From assembly GCA_040954595.2 (NCBI GenBank), contig CM082577.2, positions 2,728,001-2,792,000 on the forward strand: a DNA stretch of 64,000 nucleotides, read 5' to 3'. The notes below the pieces were generated by a model. That model made no database searches and was not told the DNA's origin. It saw only the letters and a list, made by a program, of their open reading frames with translations. The DNA comes from Balanoglossus misakiensis. Taxonomy: Eukaryota > Hemichordata. Numbering within the stretch: position 1 is the stretch's first letter; every line of letters begins with the position of its first letter. Positions 26,601 to 37,516 of this stretch are shown in pieces. Made by a program: the position numbers and the translations under genes.

Positions 26601-29600
26601 CTCCGATTTACGTGAACACTTCGCAACGAATGCTCAAACGTCCGCATTCAACATTTGTGATAGATCAGTGAACCGCCCACCTTTTTTTTAATCGCCCAGT
26701 TTCGATTACCGAAGAAGGTCCACGTGAGGCACGGAACGCCGAATGATGTTTCATTTCGGTTTCAATTCAGCTTTTGACACGTGGATAAATTCGCTGTCGT
26801 ATACTCGTGTCGTGTGCTCGTTTGCTGTATCGCAGATAGTGGGCGGGCAGACAGCAGGTGAAAAGATAGCGGCCGATCCGCGGTATCTACCTCCGACTTG
26901 TAATCAGATCCGCGTACGGGCATTGGGGGAACCTCAGATCATTCGTACACTATTCAGGCGCCTTTTTACTCGATTAGCTTCGCCTTCCCGCGCTTCAGAG
27001 GCATCGGGCGGGCCGCTGCCAAATTGCCGTTTCGGGGGCTCAGTCGCCACCGATGAAACCCGAAGCTCGTTCCGGCCCCCTCCGGAATTGCGTCACCTCA
27101 CCAGCCTAGCCTCCCCCGGTTTTCTAAATTAAGCGCGCGATTAATTCCAACAAAAGAGAAACTCGGGGTTTTATTGTCCCCCGAAAGACGTCAGAACATC
27201 TCAGACGCTGTGAGTTGATATGTGTAAGTCGTGACCGGTGGCTTTCTTATTTTAGTTTAACGCGCACTCTCCAGCCTCGAGTGAACACTAGCATTACACA
27301 CCGAATGTATTAGATGGCTACCGAGAAAGGGTTTCAATAACTTGCCTGAAGCGATGCCCTGGTGAAGGATTCTACAAACCAAGTAATGAGAGAATGGCCT
27401 TAATTTAACCCATCGGCTTGCCAGCGAAATACTAACGTCAGTATCAGTTTTCAGTTCCAATTATCGCCACGGAGTCTAAAACCCGAGACTTATTCCTTGC
27501 AAAAAATGATAAATTCATCAAATACTTCGTTTCTCTTTTGGGCACTTTAAATAACCGACCTTAGGATTGCGTGACTTTAGGGAGAGGCCAGCTTCTCCCG
27601 CCGGGGGGGGGGGGGTACGTGATGGATTGGTGGTGAGATCTCCCAATATTTTGATAAATGCTCAATAGCGGGTCGATATTTTCAGTGTGTTTTTGAAAGT
27701 AAACTCTGATATACTTATATTACAAGAAATTCAGACCTGAAATTTGGACTGCATTTTCCAAAATGGTTTTTCTGATTGAGAGGTGTGGAAATACCAGTAT
27801 AATGTACTTTTAGGCAATTTTGCTATTTCAGTCTCAAAATAGGCCTAAGCTTATATCTCCGAAAGAGCTTACTGATTTTTTGAAATATGGTTTGCTGGTT
27901 TCTCAGTACTGATTTCTCCATTACAGTTATTCAAAATGGTTTAAACCATTAACAGGCTCGCATTTTGTCTCATATAATATTTATATTCAAGTGGTTGTTG
28001 CTTAAGGCTCCCTGATAGATGTAGGTCTGTGTAGGAAACTGATATCGTTTTGAGGTTAAATATACATGATATAAAACGGATATATTTTATATTTGCATGT
28101 TCTAATGCTTATCAAATAGGAGTGTAGTTTGTCTTGGCGTTGTGACTGCATCTCGTCAATACACTAACCGACCTTTGGGAAAATGTCTGGCTCGGTGGTT
28201 ACGCGCGCAGACTTCACCGCTACGTGTACGTACTGTACGTTCAAAGTTCGAATCCCATAAAATACAAATTCAACCCCGTATAAAGACGGATGATGAGCGT
28301 TCGCTATTGGGTTTCGCAAATTTGCCGACGTCGTTCTCCAAGATTAATTTCCACCGCGCAGGGCAGGTGAGCGTGTAATTGATATTCATGTTCAATTACG
28401 ACGGAATTCTATTCCCTCCTTTATTATGACAGAACACTGGAAACGATTGCGCTCCCATTGTACAGTGCTTTCGACAAAAAAATGAGAAAGGTCAGATTTT
28501 ACGTCAGACGACACCCGTGGTCCCATTTCCTCTCGACTAATTTCCCCGCGACTGGCGGAAAGCGCCGCCATTGAAACGAGAGTATCTCTCTTTGATGTTG
28601 AACATCATGGTGCGCCCTGCCATGCAGACGGAACTGGACACACGGATGATATAGGCTTAGCCCGTATTCTTGAAAAAAATCATTTGATTTCTATAACGCT
28701 CATTAACCAGTGCCTCGCTGTGGAGACTGCCGCTGGTGCATATATCTGCATCTTTTGCATCTTCCCGCCAAACAGCAAGCTTGCTAAAAATCTGACGTTC
28801 CATAAGAATAAGGCCCACGGCAATTTCATTCTCCTGACAAGATATAGGCTGATTAGTATGCCACCCAAGGAAAGAACTTGGAAGATTTCGTCAATTAAAT
28901 GCTACCGTATGGCTACATGCTCAAGGTCAACTAGGTCACGATGGGGAGACATTTTTCAAAAGAAGATCTTCAAGCATTCTATACTTTCCTATCTATTTTC
29001 TGGAGACGCAACAACCTGTTTGGCTGTTGTATGTTAGGCTCTGGTCAGTTTATCTGCGGGGGGGGGGGGGTCGGTAGATTAGTAAGGGTGTAGGGAAAAT
29101 GCTCATTAGGAGCATCATTGTTTTCTTTATTGTGAGTGAGTACAAATTTCATATTGTGCTAACCCACAACTGCGTCAACACGCACCGCGCCCGCCGGGAA
29201 TTGCATCATTTGGACTCAATTTTCTGTCGCGTAAGTGTACAATAAATACAGGTTGAACACCCCAACACTCCGTTCACCCTTGTATCCATCCACACTGAAC
29301 TTTTTTTCACTCAATGAAGTTTCCCCTTGTCAATTCTGCTGCTTTTGGGGCTGTCAAATTTAACGATTTGTTTTTACAACAGTCGTATCGCTTTCTCCTA
29401 TATACCGCCACTTGGTCTTAAAGATCACTGCGCGGTGTATTAAGGCTTACTTGTGCTTTATTGATGTTCGCTCAGGGCCTGATTACAGCAGTGCCAACTC
29501 ATCCAAACCGTCTCCTTACGACTCTCGTTTTTAATCAAATCTATTTATTGCCGTACTCTGTCACTTACGAGCTAAAGCTATTTTCAGATGTCGGCAAGTC

Positions 29601-30452
29601 TGATGTTTCTTTCCTCATATATTTCTTTGGCTGTTAACTAATGCGCGATGGTTTCGTCCGCATGGGTTCGGTCTGTGTTGCATCGCATCGTCTGTGGCAC
29701 ATGATATGCACCAAGAGGCGGCTGCTTTCAGAATGCCCCGGTGAGCTATAAACTAAAATAGTCCTCATGATAAAATCACTCAAAGACACCTGACGATCTA
29801 GGTTGAAACGTGACCACTCGCCAATATTTTTTCCAACACACACAAGTCTAGTTGCGATCATGTGCTTTCGTCATGCTTTGCTCCGGGCGCACCAGCCAGT
29901 TCCCGTCTGTTCGTGTCGCAACGTCGGACGCGGCTGGAACGCGTTCTCCACTGAATTCAAGCGTATCGAAATCCCCATTCTGAGACTTGCTTTAAATCGT
30001 TTCATGACTGATGCTACCCGTTTTCTTTTATTGCTGCACATGATTTGTTCTCCATTCGAACAATTTAAACTAGTCACGTACAGTAACAGACAGGTCGGCA
30101 GAGAGACGGCTGAATACAATGTACAGCATAGCAGGGGTTTCTCTGATTCACGGTTTCAGAAAGAAAGCAGCGCGCATGCAATTTGGTATATAGAAAACAC
30201 CGTCAGAAAAGGACTTTCATTTCCTTTTGCTTGTTGCCGGGTATAGAATAATCGAGTTTCTGTCATTTGCGCTCAAATTACGCTTTCCTGTATAAACGAC
30301 CTTACCCTTGGAGAATTGTGTGACGCTGCATGTAACTTTGCGCCACAGAAGTAATTTCCGTTATTATTGGTACCTTGAAAAAAATAGTGCAATGTTACGT
30401 CAAAGAGACCGCATGGTGCAATTCCTTGACGCTTGCGTGTGTTTTTTCGCAG
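14643..30452. other. Gene-free CpG-bearing intergenic block, part 2
   Basis: Nearly 16 kb with no gene I can support. Short homopolymers occur at 24058-24072 (G), 27603-27614 (G) and 29058-29069 (G), with CATA/CCTA-type repeats at 25857-25912. The interval 26850-27130 is locally GC- and CpG-rich and could be a CpG-island-like element. The density of CpG is clearly higher than in the introns of the large gene further right. The region may hold regulatory DNA for the GT14 gene, whose upstream exon is probably here. Confidence 0.45.
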
Positions 30453-30524
30453 GAAACCAATGACCAACATTTTGAGATCGCGCCCAGCTTCCTCCCAGCG
30501 CCAGACGTCACCTGGGGGATTCCT

Positions 30525-32066
30525 ATGTGCGGCGGTTCCCTACCGATGAACCAGCGGATGACTGCCATGATGATATTTTACAGGTGCACTCGACTGAAGA
30601 GACTCTACGCAATAGCATTCATCCTATTCGCCAATGTGTTGCTGAGTATACGATTCTGGCCCGTGCCCTGGCCCTTCGCCAACCCCGGTGCTCAACGTGG
30701 TCTGCTCGGTCCGCTAGAGGGCGCCTTACGCGCTCGCCAAGGCCCCCAGCGCAACTTGGCCAACCGCGAGGATCTTTCGGACGCCGAGAACTTCGACCAT
30801 TCGTACGATGTGAAGTACGAGGAATTGCTTTACGATAAGAACTCCCTCAAGAATTTCGATTCTTTTACTTGTTCCCAACTGATTACCGGGAGCGAAGAAG
30901 TGAATAAGACAGCAGTTGAAGCGCGGAACCGCTATTTAAAATCGCACATTCTCCACGACGCGGCGTTCAATCTGCTGGCGGAAAACTGCACAATGTTCAC
31001 GGAAAAGAGGAAGTATTTCGAAAAACCGGTGACGGACGAAGAGTTGGATTTCCCGCTAGCCTACGGCATTTACATGTACAAGTCGGTGCACCAGGTCGAG
31101 CAGCTGTTACAGAGCATCTACCGGCCGCAGAACGTTTACTGCATCCACGTGGACCGCAAGGCGTCGCCCCCGATTCACAGGGCCATGCAGGCGATCGCCA
31201 AGTGTTTCGACAATGTCTTCATCGCCTCCAGGCTGGCGCGGGTCACCTGGTGTTCGATAGAGGTCGTTCGCGCCGAGCTCTACTGCCTTTCTGACTTGCT
31301 GAAACGCCGCGAAAAGTGGAAATATTATCTCAACTTGAGCGGCCAGGAGTTCCCGCTAAAAACTAACCTAGAAATCGTGCAGATTCTGAACGAATATGGC
31401 GGGATGAGTGACGTCATCAGTAATTCGGGGAGAACCAATCCCGAAAGGCACAAATTTCAGTATTTTATCACCAAAAATGGGCATATAAAGAATTCCACGA
31501 TACAGCGCACCAAGCCGAAACCCTTCCCCGGGCCGACTTACAAAGGCGAACTCCACGTCGCCCTGAGCAGACGGTTCGCCGAGTTCATACTCCGATCCAA
31601 AGTCGGCCAGTCCTGGTTCGCCTGGCTCAACGACACCCTCTGCCCGGACGAGTACTTCTACCAGACGCTAAGTCGTCTCCCCGGCGTCCCGGGGGTCCTA
31701 GAGAGCAACGCAAGCTCGCTGACGGCGCTGACCAGGTTCAAGACTTGGAAGTTCGAGGGGGCGGTCGACAACATCTGCAACGGGCGCTTCGTCCGGCAGA
31801 TTTGCGTCTACGGATGGAAGGACCTGCCGCAGGTGACTGCGCAGCCGTACCTCTTCGCCAACAAATTTCACGCGGACTTCGACAGCGTCGTGTTAGACTG
31901 TCTCGATGAGCTTATCCGGAACCGCACCCACAATCCAATAAAACTAAATCTTCCGGTGTACAGGAAATTCTCGCAGCTCCGATCTGCGAAGGCTGCAGCG
32001 GGCGCTGAACACTGGGTGATACGGAACCAAACAATTGCAACTGCAGCGCCTACCGTCAGCAACTGA
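30525..32066 (+). CDS. GT14-family beta-1,6-N-acetylglucosaminyltransferase (GCNT-like), type II Golgi enzyme
   Basis: Predicted to transfer GlcNAc from UDP-GlcNAc in beta-1,6 linkage onto mucin-type O-glycan cores in the Golgi, as core-2/I-branching enzymes do. The frame is open from 30375, but a strong acceptor (TGTGTTTTTTCGCAG) at 30452 suggests the region before it is intron. I place the start at the first ATG after it, 30525 (513 aa); ATGs at 30546, 30558 or 30567 are alternatives, the last with the best context. A signal anchor (LYAIAFILFANVLLSI) is at about residues 27-42, followed by a Pro/Arg-rich stem and CSQLITGSEEVN. GT14 motifs follow: LAYGIYMYKSVHQVEQLL and IHVDRKAS (about 178-205), YLNLSGQEFPL (about 267), LCPDEYFYQTL (about 371, in the position of the family's acidic catalytic segment), CVYGWKDLP (about 426), LFANKFHADFD (about 443). 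Eight N-glycosylation sequons. Longer than human GCNT1 (428 aa). Which GCNT member it matches cannot be said. Confidence 0.88.
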   Translation: MCGGSLPMNQRMTAMMIFYRCTRLKRLYAIAFILFANVLLSIRFWPVPWPFANPGAQRGLLGPLEGALRARQGPQRNLANREDLSDAENFDHSYDVKYEELLYDKNSLKNFDSFTCSQLITGSEEVNKTAVEARNRYLKSHILHDAAFNLLAENCTMFTEKRKYFEKPVTDEELDFPLAYGIYMYKSVHQVEQLLQSIYRPQNVYCIHVDRKASPPIHRAMQAIAKCFDNVFIASRLARVTWCSIEVVRAELYCLSDLLKRREKWKYYLNLSGQEFPLKTNLEIVQILNEYGGMSDVISNSGRTNPERHKFQYFITKNGHIKNSTIQRTKPKPFPGPTYKGELHVALSRRFAEFILRSKVGQSWFAWLNDTLCPDEYFYQTLSRLPGVPGVLESNASSLTALTRFKTWKFEGAVDNICNGRFVRQICVYGWKDLPQVTAQPYLFANKFHADFDSVVLDCLDELIRNRTHNPIKLNLPVYRKFSQLRSAKAAAGAEHWVIRNQTIATAAPTVSN

Positions 32067-34581
32067 TTTTTTTGGGCTAGAAGAGGTTGGACGGGGATAT
32101 GTACATAAAATGAATACAAGAACAAAAGGTGCTAGACCTGAACAGTCTATATTACAGAGATATATTAAATTCACACGGAACAATGAAATATTTCCAGTGA
32201 AAAGAATAACTGCTTTTAATTTTGTAAATATGTGTATATATAATGCGATCTATCATCGTTGGTATGGCGACGCAAATTTCTGACTATGCCACGATCTTGC
32301 CAAATGTATAGAATATATGTGAGTTTTACCCTGATAGCGGAAACTGTGCGTCGACTGCCTGCATGTGTATGTTTAGTGTTCGCCACAAGACGGAAGATCA
32401 GTCGCTGGAGAGGGCGCCCCAACCTCCAAGGAGCGATTCGTACGACGCGACTGCTCTTCCGTCCATCAGTAATGGTGACGTGGTCTTGGTATCGGTGTGG
32501 ACATTTTGTGGTGCAGGAGCATGCAATGTCAGGTATGTGAGACAGAGGCTGACTTAACTTTTTCAACGTAAAATCTGTCTCTTGGTTCCTATGATAAGTA
32601 TTGTGTTATGCATGTTTGCGCAGAACCGTCGGTTCGCCGAATGTTCTTAGTGCTCTCACTGAGCTCACACTGCGCGTACCGTGACATGGTGAACTTCTGC
32701 AAGGATGTGTGTGACGTCATAGACGTGTTGCACGACTTCTTCAGAAGCAAGGCGAGATATTGCCTCTGGTGACAGATAAATCAAAATAAAGTCGAACAAT
32801 ACACGTGACCTGGCACGTGAATATAAAATATCATTACAATGAATGTCAAAAGATATCTCTTTGAGGGTCGCGGTCTTTTGGCGTTAGAGAGCCTTAGTGT
32901 CGTGTGACACTTTTCAAATTGTTTAACGTTACACAAATCATGCACACAGTATTTAGACATTTTAAAAATTACACAATAATCTCAGAGTGCACACTACATT
33001 ACGGAACCAGAATCATCGTTGTAGATTTTTTCTGTCACAACAAAGACGGGCCATCGGCAGTCGCTTCCAGTCATACAAGTCTTCATCTAAAACTTGTTCA
33101 AAAGATTAACTTAAATTTTGAACTGCGTACGTGGCGTGGGACTGGAGAACGACAATAAAAGTGATTTTACTGATGAAATGAAAAGTAGTGTGTGTGTGTT
33201 CGTGTGTGTGAGAGAGAGAGAGAGAGTGAGAGAGAGAGAGACATGGGAAAAGGGAGGGAGGGAGGGAGAACATTGCTTGAGCATGGGCATGGACGCCGTG
33301 GAAGGGTCTAGAATTATTATATCATACAAATAAGTACATACAACAAACAACAAACATACAGCTTCCTAGACTATTATTCTCGTGATAAATCGAATCTTGT
33401 CTACGATCTCTCATTTATGTGGAGGGGTCATACTTTACAGCGAAACTGTAAATTATCGGGCAAAAATCACGTGATTTGACATTCGGGAGAGATAGCCGAT
33501 ACAATGCCAACGTGTCATTATGTATCGATCAAACCTATGGTCTTGGGGCGTCATTGTGGTGTGATATTCAAATGCCAAAATATGATGAAATATGATAAAG
33601 CATTCTATTGTAAAGCGATGAAATATTACAAACCGTTGCATGTCATGCCGAGGTAATCTGCGGCCAGTGTCCCTCCCCAAATGCTTGACAAGAAGCGTCT
33701 TCGCCCCAAAAGAATTATTCAATGTGCGTTCAGTAAAATTGAAAGTATTGTAATTTCTTTTAATTGTTGATTTTTGAGATTATCCTGTGTATGTATAATG
33801 AAAATCCGTGATTTCTGTAGGCTTCTACAAATTACCGTGACTTTGTCCCCGAACTCATGCAAAGGATGTTAAGACAAATGTGTTTCTGTTACGTATCTTT
33901 CCTATAATATATTTTCTTTGAACTTTGTTTTACTTTTGTGTGCAATTCGTCACATTTTGAAAAACCTGACTCGGACCATCTCTAAACAGTGCTCTGAAGA
34001 GATCTTTAGAAACAAATTTTTGTCGGACGGACGACAACGGCGGATAATCATACCTGCTGTCATCTGTCTATGCATTAAACAATTATAGCAGAGTTGTCGT
34101 TCATAACAATATTTGTTGGAGGTTGATCTACCTCCTCCCAAATATGGCACGCTTCACCTTTTGACCCATTTCCTCCGGTGAAAAACGTATCATATCGGAA
34201 TATAAATCAGTGTAGGGAGTTTATGAAGTGCCTCCAAATCTTTGGCAAACATCGCTTATGTACACACAGACAATCAGATAGCTTCTAACAATCTTCAAAA
34301 ACCAAACAAGTGACGGCTTTTATGGCAGGGTGACATCCCTCATGAGTACTCAGGCAAAATCAGAGGTAAACAAACCCCATTTTATTTGCATATTGGTATT
34401 GTCCGTTGGGGGAAAGAGGCCCTATATTAGCGCATCCTCCAGCCAGGCCACAACAGTTCTCGTTTAGAGTTCCCTAACGCTGTGCATAGCAGCAGTGGAA
34501 ACGATTAAACGATTGTATATCTGTGGAATCGACCGCACTAGGACACCAGATTACAGGACTCGCGTCTGACCTGGCCTGAAG
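32067..34581. other. GT14 3' flank and upstream region of the Tg1-repeat gene
   Basis: AATAAA at 32785-32790 is a possible polyadenylation signal about 720 bp after the GT14 stop. A (GT)n/(GA)n simple repeat lies at 33188-33241. Before the large gene, CCTATATTAG at 34421-34430 is TATA-like and about 150 bp upstream of the ATG, a plausible promoter if the 5' UTR is about 120 bp. No further gene is recognised. Confidence 0.4.
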
Positions 34582-34894
34582 ATGAAGCATCTGCTTCTTA
34601 TCTTGGTCGCCTTCGCGGCAATCGCGCAAGGCAAAAACGACGCTTTCAAGGAATGGGAAGATTCACACACCACGACGAACATCAACATTCCCGACTACGT
34701 GGATCCTCTGTGGTAAGTCGAATCCCGGGTTCTGTTTCCAGAGAGCCGCGTCATATTTTGTGAAATCTGGCAGCAATGTCGCACATTCTTTGCACTTGCA
34801 CCGCACGTTACGTTGTTTTCCATTGTGGTGGGTTCGTTTATGTTTGTTAGGGCGTGATATGTTTCTGGCCTCCATGGTAGTTACTGTGGATAGA

Positions 34895-34965
<71 letters not shown>

Positions 34966-37516
34966 TTCTACTGTCTCATGTAAAACTGATTGTTGTATAT
35001 CACTGGAAACACTATACAAACACGCTGAAAGAACGTATCGCTCCCAAGTTGACGCAGAGTCTTACGTCTGCACGTGTACTTATAGTTATGCAAGTACTTT
35101 GCATGAAATGTTGTGGGTGTGTACTTTTTGGATAGTCAGTCGTATGCGTGCATGAAAATAGCATAATATTTTCAATATCTCTGTATTCTGCCACCCACGA
35201 CAATTCTCGATCATTGTTATAATTAATACTGCCGTGAACTCTTAATGTAAAATGTTCGCTGTGGGTTCTTTGAAGTTTTGTTACTCACTGCTATTAAAGG
35301 GAAATCAACAAGTGTCCTCTGACATGTAAACACTCTGCAGTATTTGTCATAAATACGGCGTCCCTCGTATTGGGGTCAAACTTTCTTCGCCAAACAAAGA
35401 ATCTGCAGGGGATGACCACGGTCATTCCACCTGCATGACACGGCGATAGGAAGTGGCTAGCGGGACTGAAATACAGCAAGCATGAAGTGGGGACGACATT
35501 TCTTCTATACAAACTGCCTTTCACCAAACAAATTTTCGCTATTAAAGTTTCATATGACGGATGTGTTTCCCGTGACCTTTTCTTTTATGTGGCCCTGACT
35601 GACTGAACGAGTTGAAAACAATTTACACAAACATGTGTGTGTTGTTTTCAGCCAGTTTGGTGTGATAAAAATTATGAAATACCGAACGGTTGTTCACCCC
35701 TGTCCTCTAGAAATCGTGAAGGAAACGAATGTTTCTTACGGGAAGTGTGTGGAAATTGGCGGCAATCGTGGCGGATATGCACGATCCAGGAAAAAAGCCA
35801 AGTTGGGAACTCAACATCCCAAATCAAATCAAATCAAATCAAATCAAAACCCAAATATTGCCTAAAATACCCCAGCATCGGGTTTGAACATTATATAGGC
35901 CTATACCACGGACACTGTGTGGAGTGACCGTGCCTATACCAATAACGCTCGGAGACGTTTGCACGATTTCAGTCAGATAAGACCTTATACTAAATTTTCT
36001 TCAAACGCAAACACAAACCTGTTGAAGTGTCAACAGAAAACGTCAACACGGAGTTTGTCGACAAACAACCTTATCTTATCTGCCGGACCCCCCCCCCCCC
36101 CCCCCGATGAACAAGAAATTGCCCGGTCCTTATGAATGCGACCTGAATATCTTACAAAAACAACATCACACCATGGGTACTTGTCAGTCCAACTATATTT
36201 TTCCACTTTTTCGCTGTTGTCTTGTCTCCTTAGCTTTGTATTCAGGCCTATTTTAATACAATCGCGCACTCTACGTCCTAAGTTCTATCATTTATCAATC
36301 GATGCGCCCATCCCGAATCTCCACCCTTCTACTTTCAATCATGATTTTCTTTCTCCATGTCAACCTCACATTTTCGAGAGAAAAGCTTATCCGTCGGAAA
36401 AAGGCAAATAAAAAGAAAAAAAGTCTAGTTCTTGAATCCCAGTGATATAATAAAGCCTACAGGTGCACCATTCTGGAATCTAATGTTCAGTGGTGGAGAG
36501 ATAGTACATGAATGTCATGGCTATATTTTCTTTCTTTTTTTTTCAGGTCTGAGAGAGTCTGCACGTACACAACAACATGGGGATAGTAAGTAAAAACATC
36601 ATGTTTAAATCCAGCGTTAGATTTTTTTTTAAAGTTTGGTAACTCACAGTAGGAAGCAAATCTAGAAGCCCGCGAGGGGATTGGGTGTCGCCTGGTATTT
36701 TTGCTAGTAGGCCTGGAGCCTATTTTTGTGTGTGTGTGAGTGTGTGTATGGTTAGCTGTAGCATCTTTATCATTTATCACGTGTAAGCTTTGCTTGCCAC
36801 GATTACCTACCGGATAAACCAATCCCTCAATCTTTCTAATTTCAGTTTATCTCAGAAATGCTGCCCAGGATGGACTGGCTCAGTGGACCGCGGTTGTCTG
36901 ACACGTAAGTCCATACAATTAGACTTAGGGGGTTTTGGTTTTAAAATATCACCAGTCTAGGTGGGTTAAGATTCCGTCTGCTAGCAATTTGTGAATTTGT
37001 GTACTTGTTGAAGGGGATTTCAAATTCGTCAACTGCGGATATAAGAGGAATGCAAGGCAGTCGATTCACAGTGGAAAGGTAAATAACTTGTAGTCTACCT
37101 GGACTTTGACAAAAGTTTCAAATTAGACGCCGCTTTCGGCATTTTTCTGTCAGCATTGTACGTGTACATGCATCCGACTATTACTCCGAGGTCAAGCCAA
37201 GGTCATCTGTTGACCCGCGATCAACGCGAACGTCTCAATGAAATAAAAGTCGTGCAAAGTGTAGATTCCGTTTTGCTCGAGGGCCTATAGTTGAATACTG
37301 TACACCATAAATCACCCGCTGACGGGAATAAAGTGTCATTTCATTTTTGTTTCCGTTTCCGGAGACATTTTGTCGTCTGCTACTTTTTCGTCTGCACTGA
37401 TGACGCCATTTTTTCGTCGACAGCTATTTGTAGCACACCATGTGAGAATGGTGGCGTTTGCGTCAAACCAGAAGTCTGTGAATGCAAGCTAGGATTCTCT
37501 GGAAGTACTTGCGACA
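34582..37516 (+). CDS. Exons 1-4: signal peptide, EMI-like segment, EGF-like domain
   Basis: Exon 1 34582-34712 begins MKHLLLILVAFAAIAQG, a clear signal peptide. Exons 2 (36547-36585) and 3 (36846-36904) encode VCTYTTTWGY and CCPGWTGSVDRGC, like the C-terminal part of an EMI domain as in emilins and multimerins; the full EMI domain is not visible. Exon 4 (37424-37516) is a compact EGF-like domain with six cysteines, from CSTPCENGGVC to CECKLGFSGSTC, residues about 78-106. Junction phases are 2, 2, 1 and 1. The start is fixed by the signal peptide. Confidence 0.85.

Noticed and set aside
26743-27132. 129-codon frame in the CpG-dense stretch
   Set aside because: Explained by GC-rich composition; the CpG density is the more credible signal.
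29803-30246. 147-codon plus-strand frame upstream of the GT14 gene
   Set aside because: Composition looks random, no motif, and no splice link to the GT14 exon was found.
34663-35155. Poly-Met and poly-Ile reading frames in intron 1
   Set aside because: They are products of the (ATG)n repeat.
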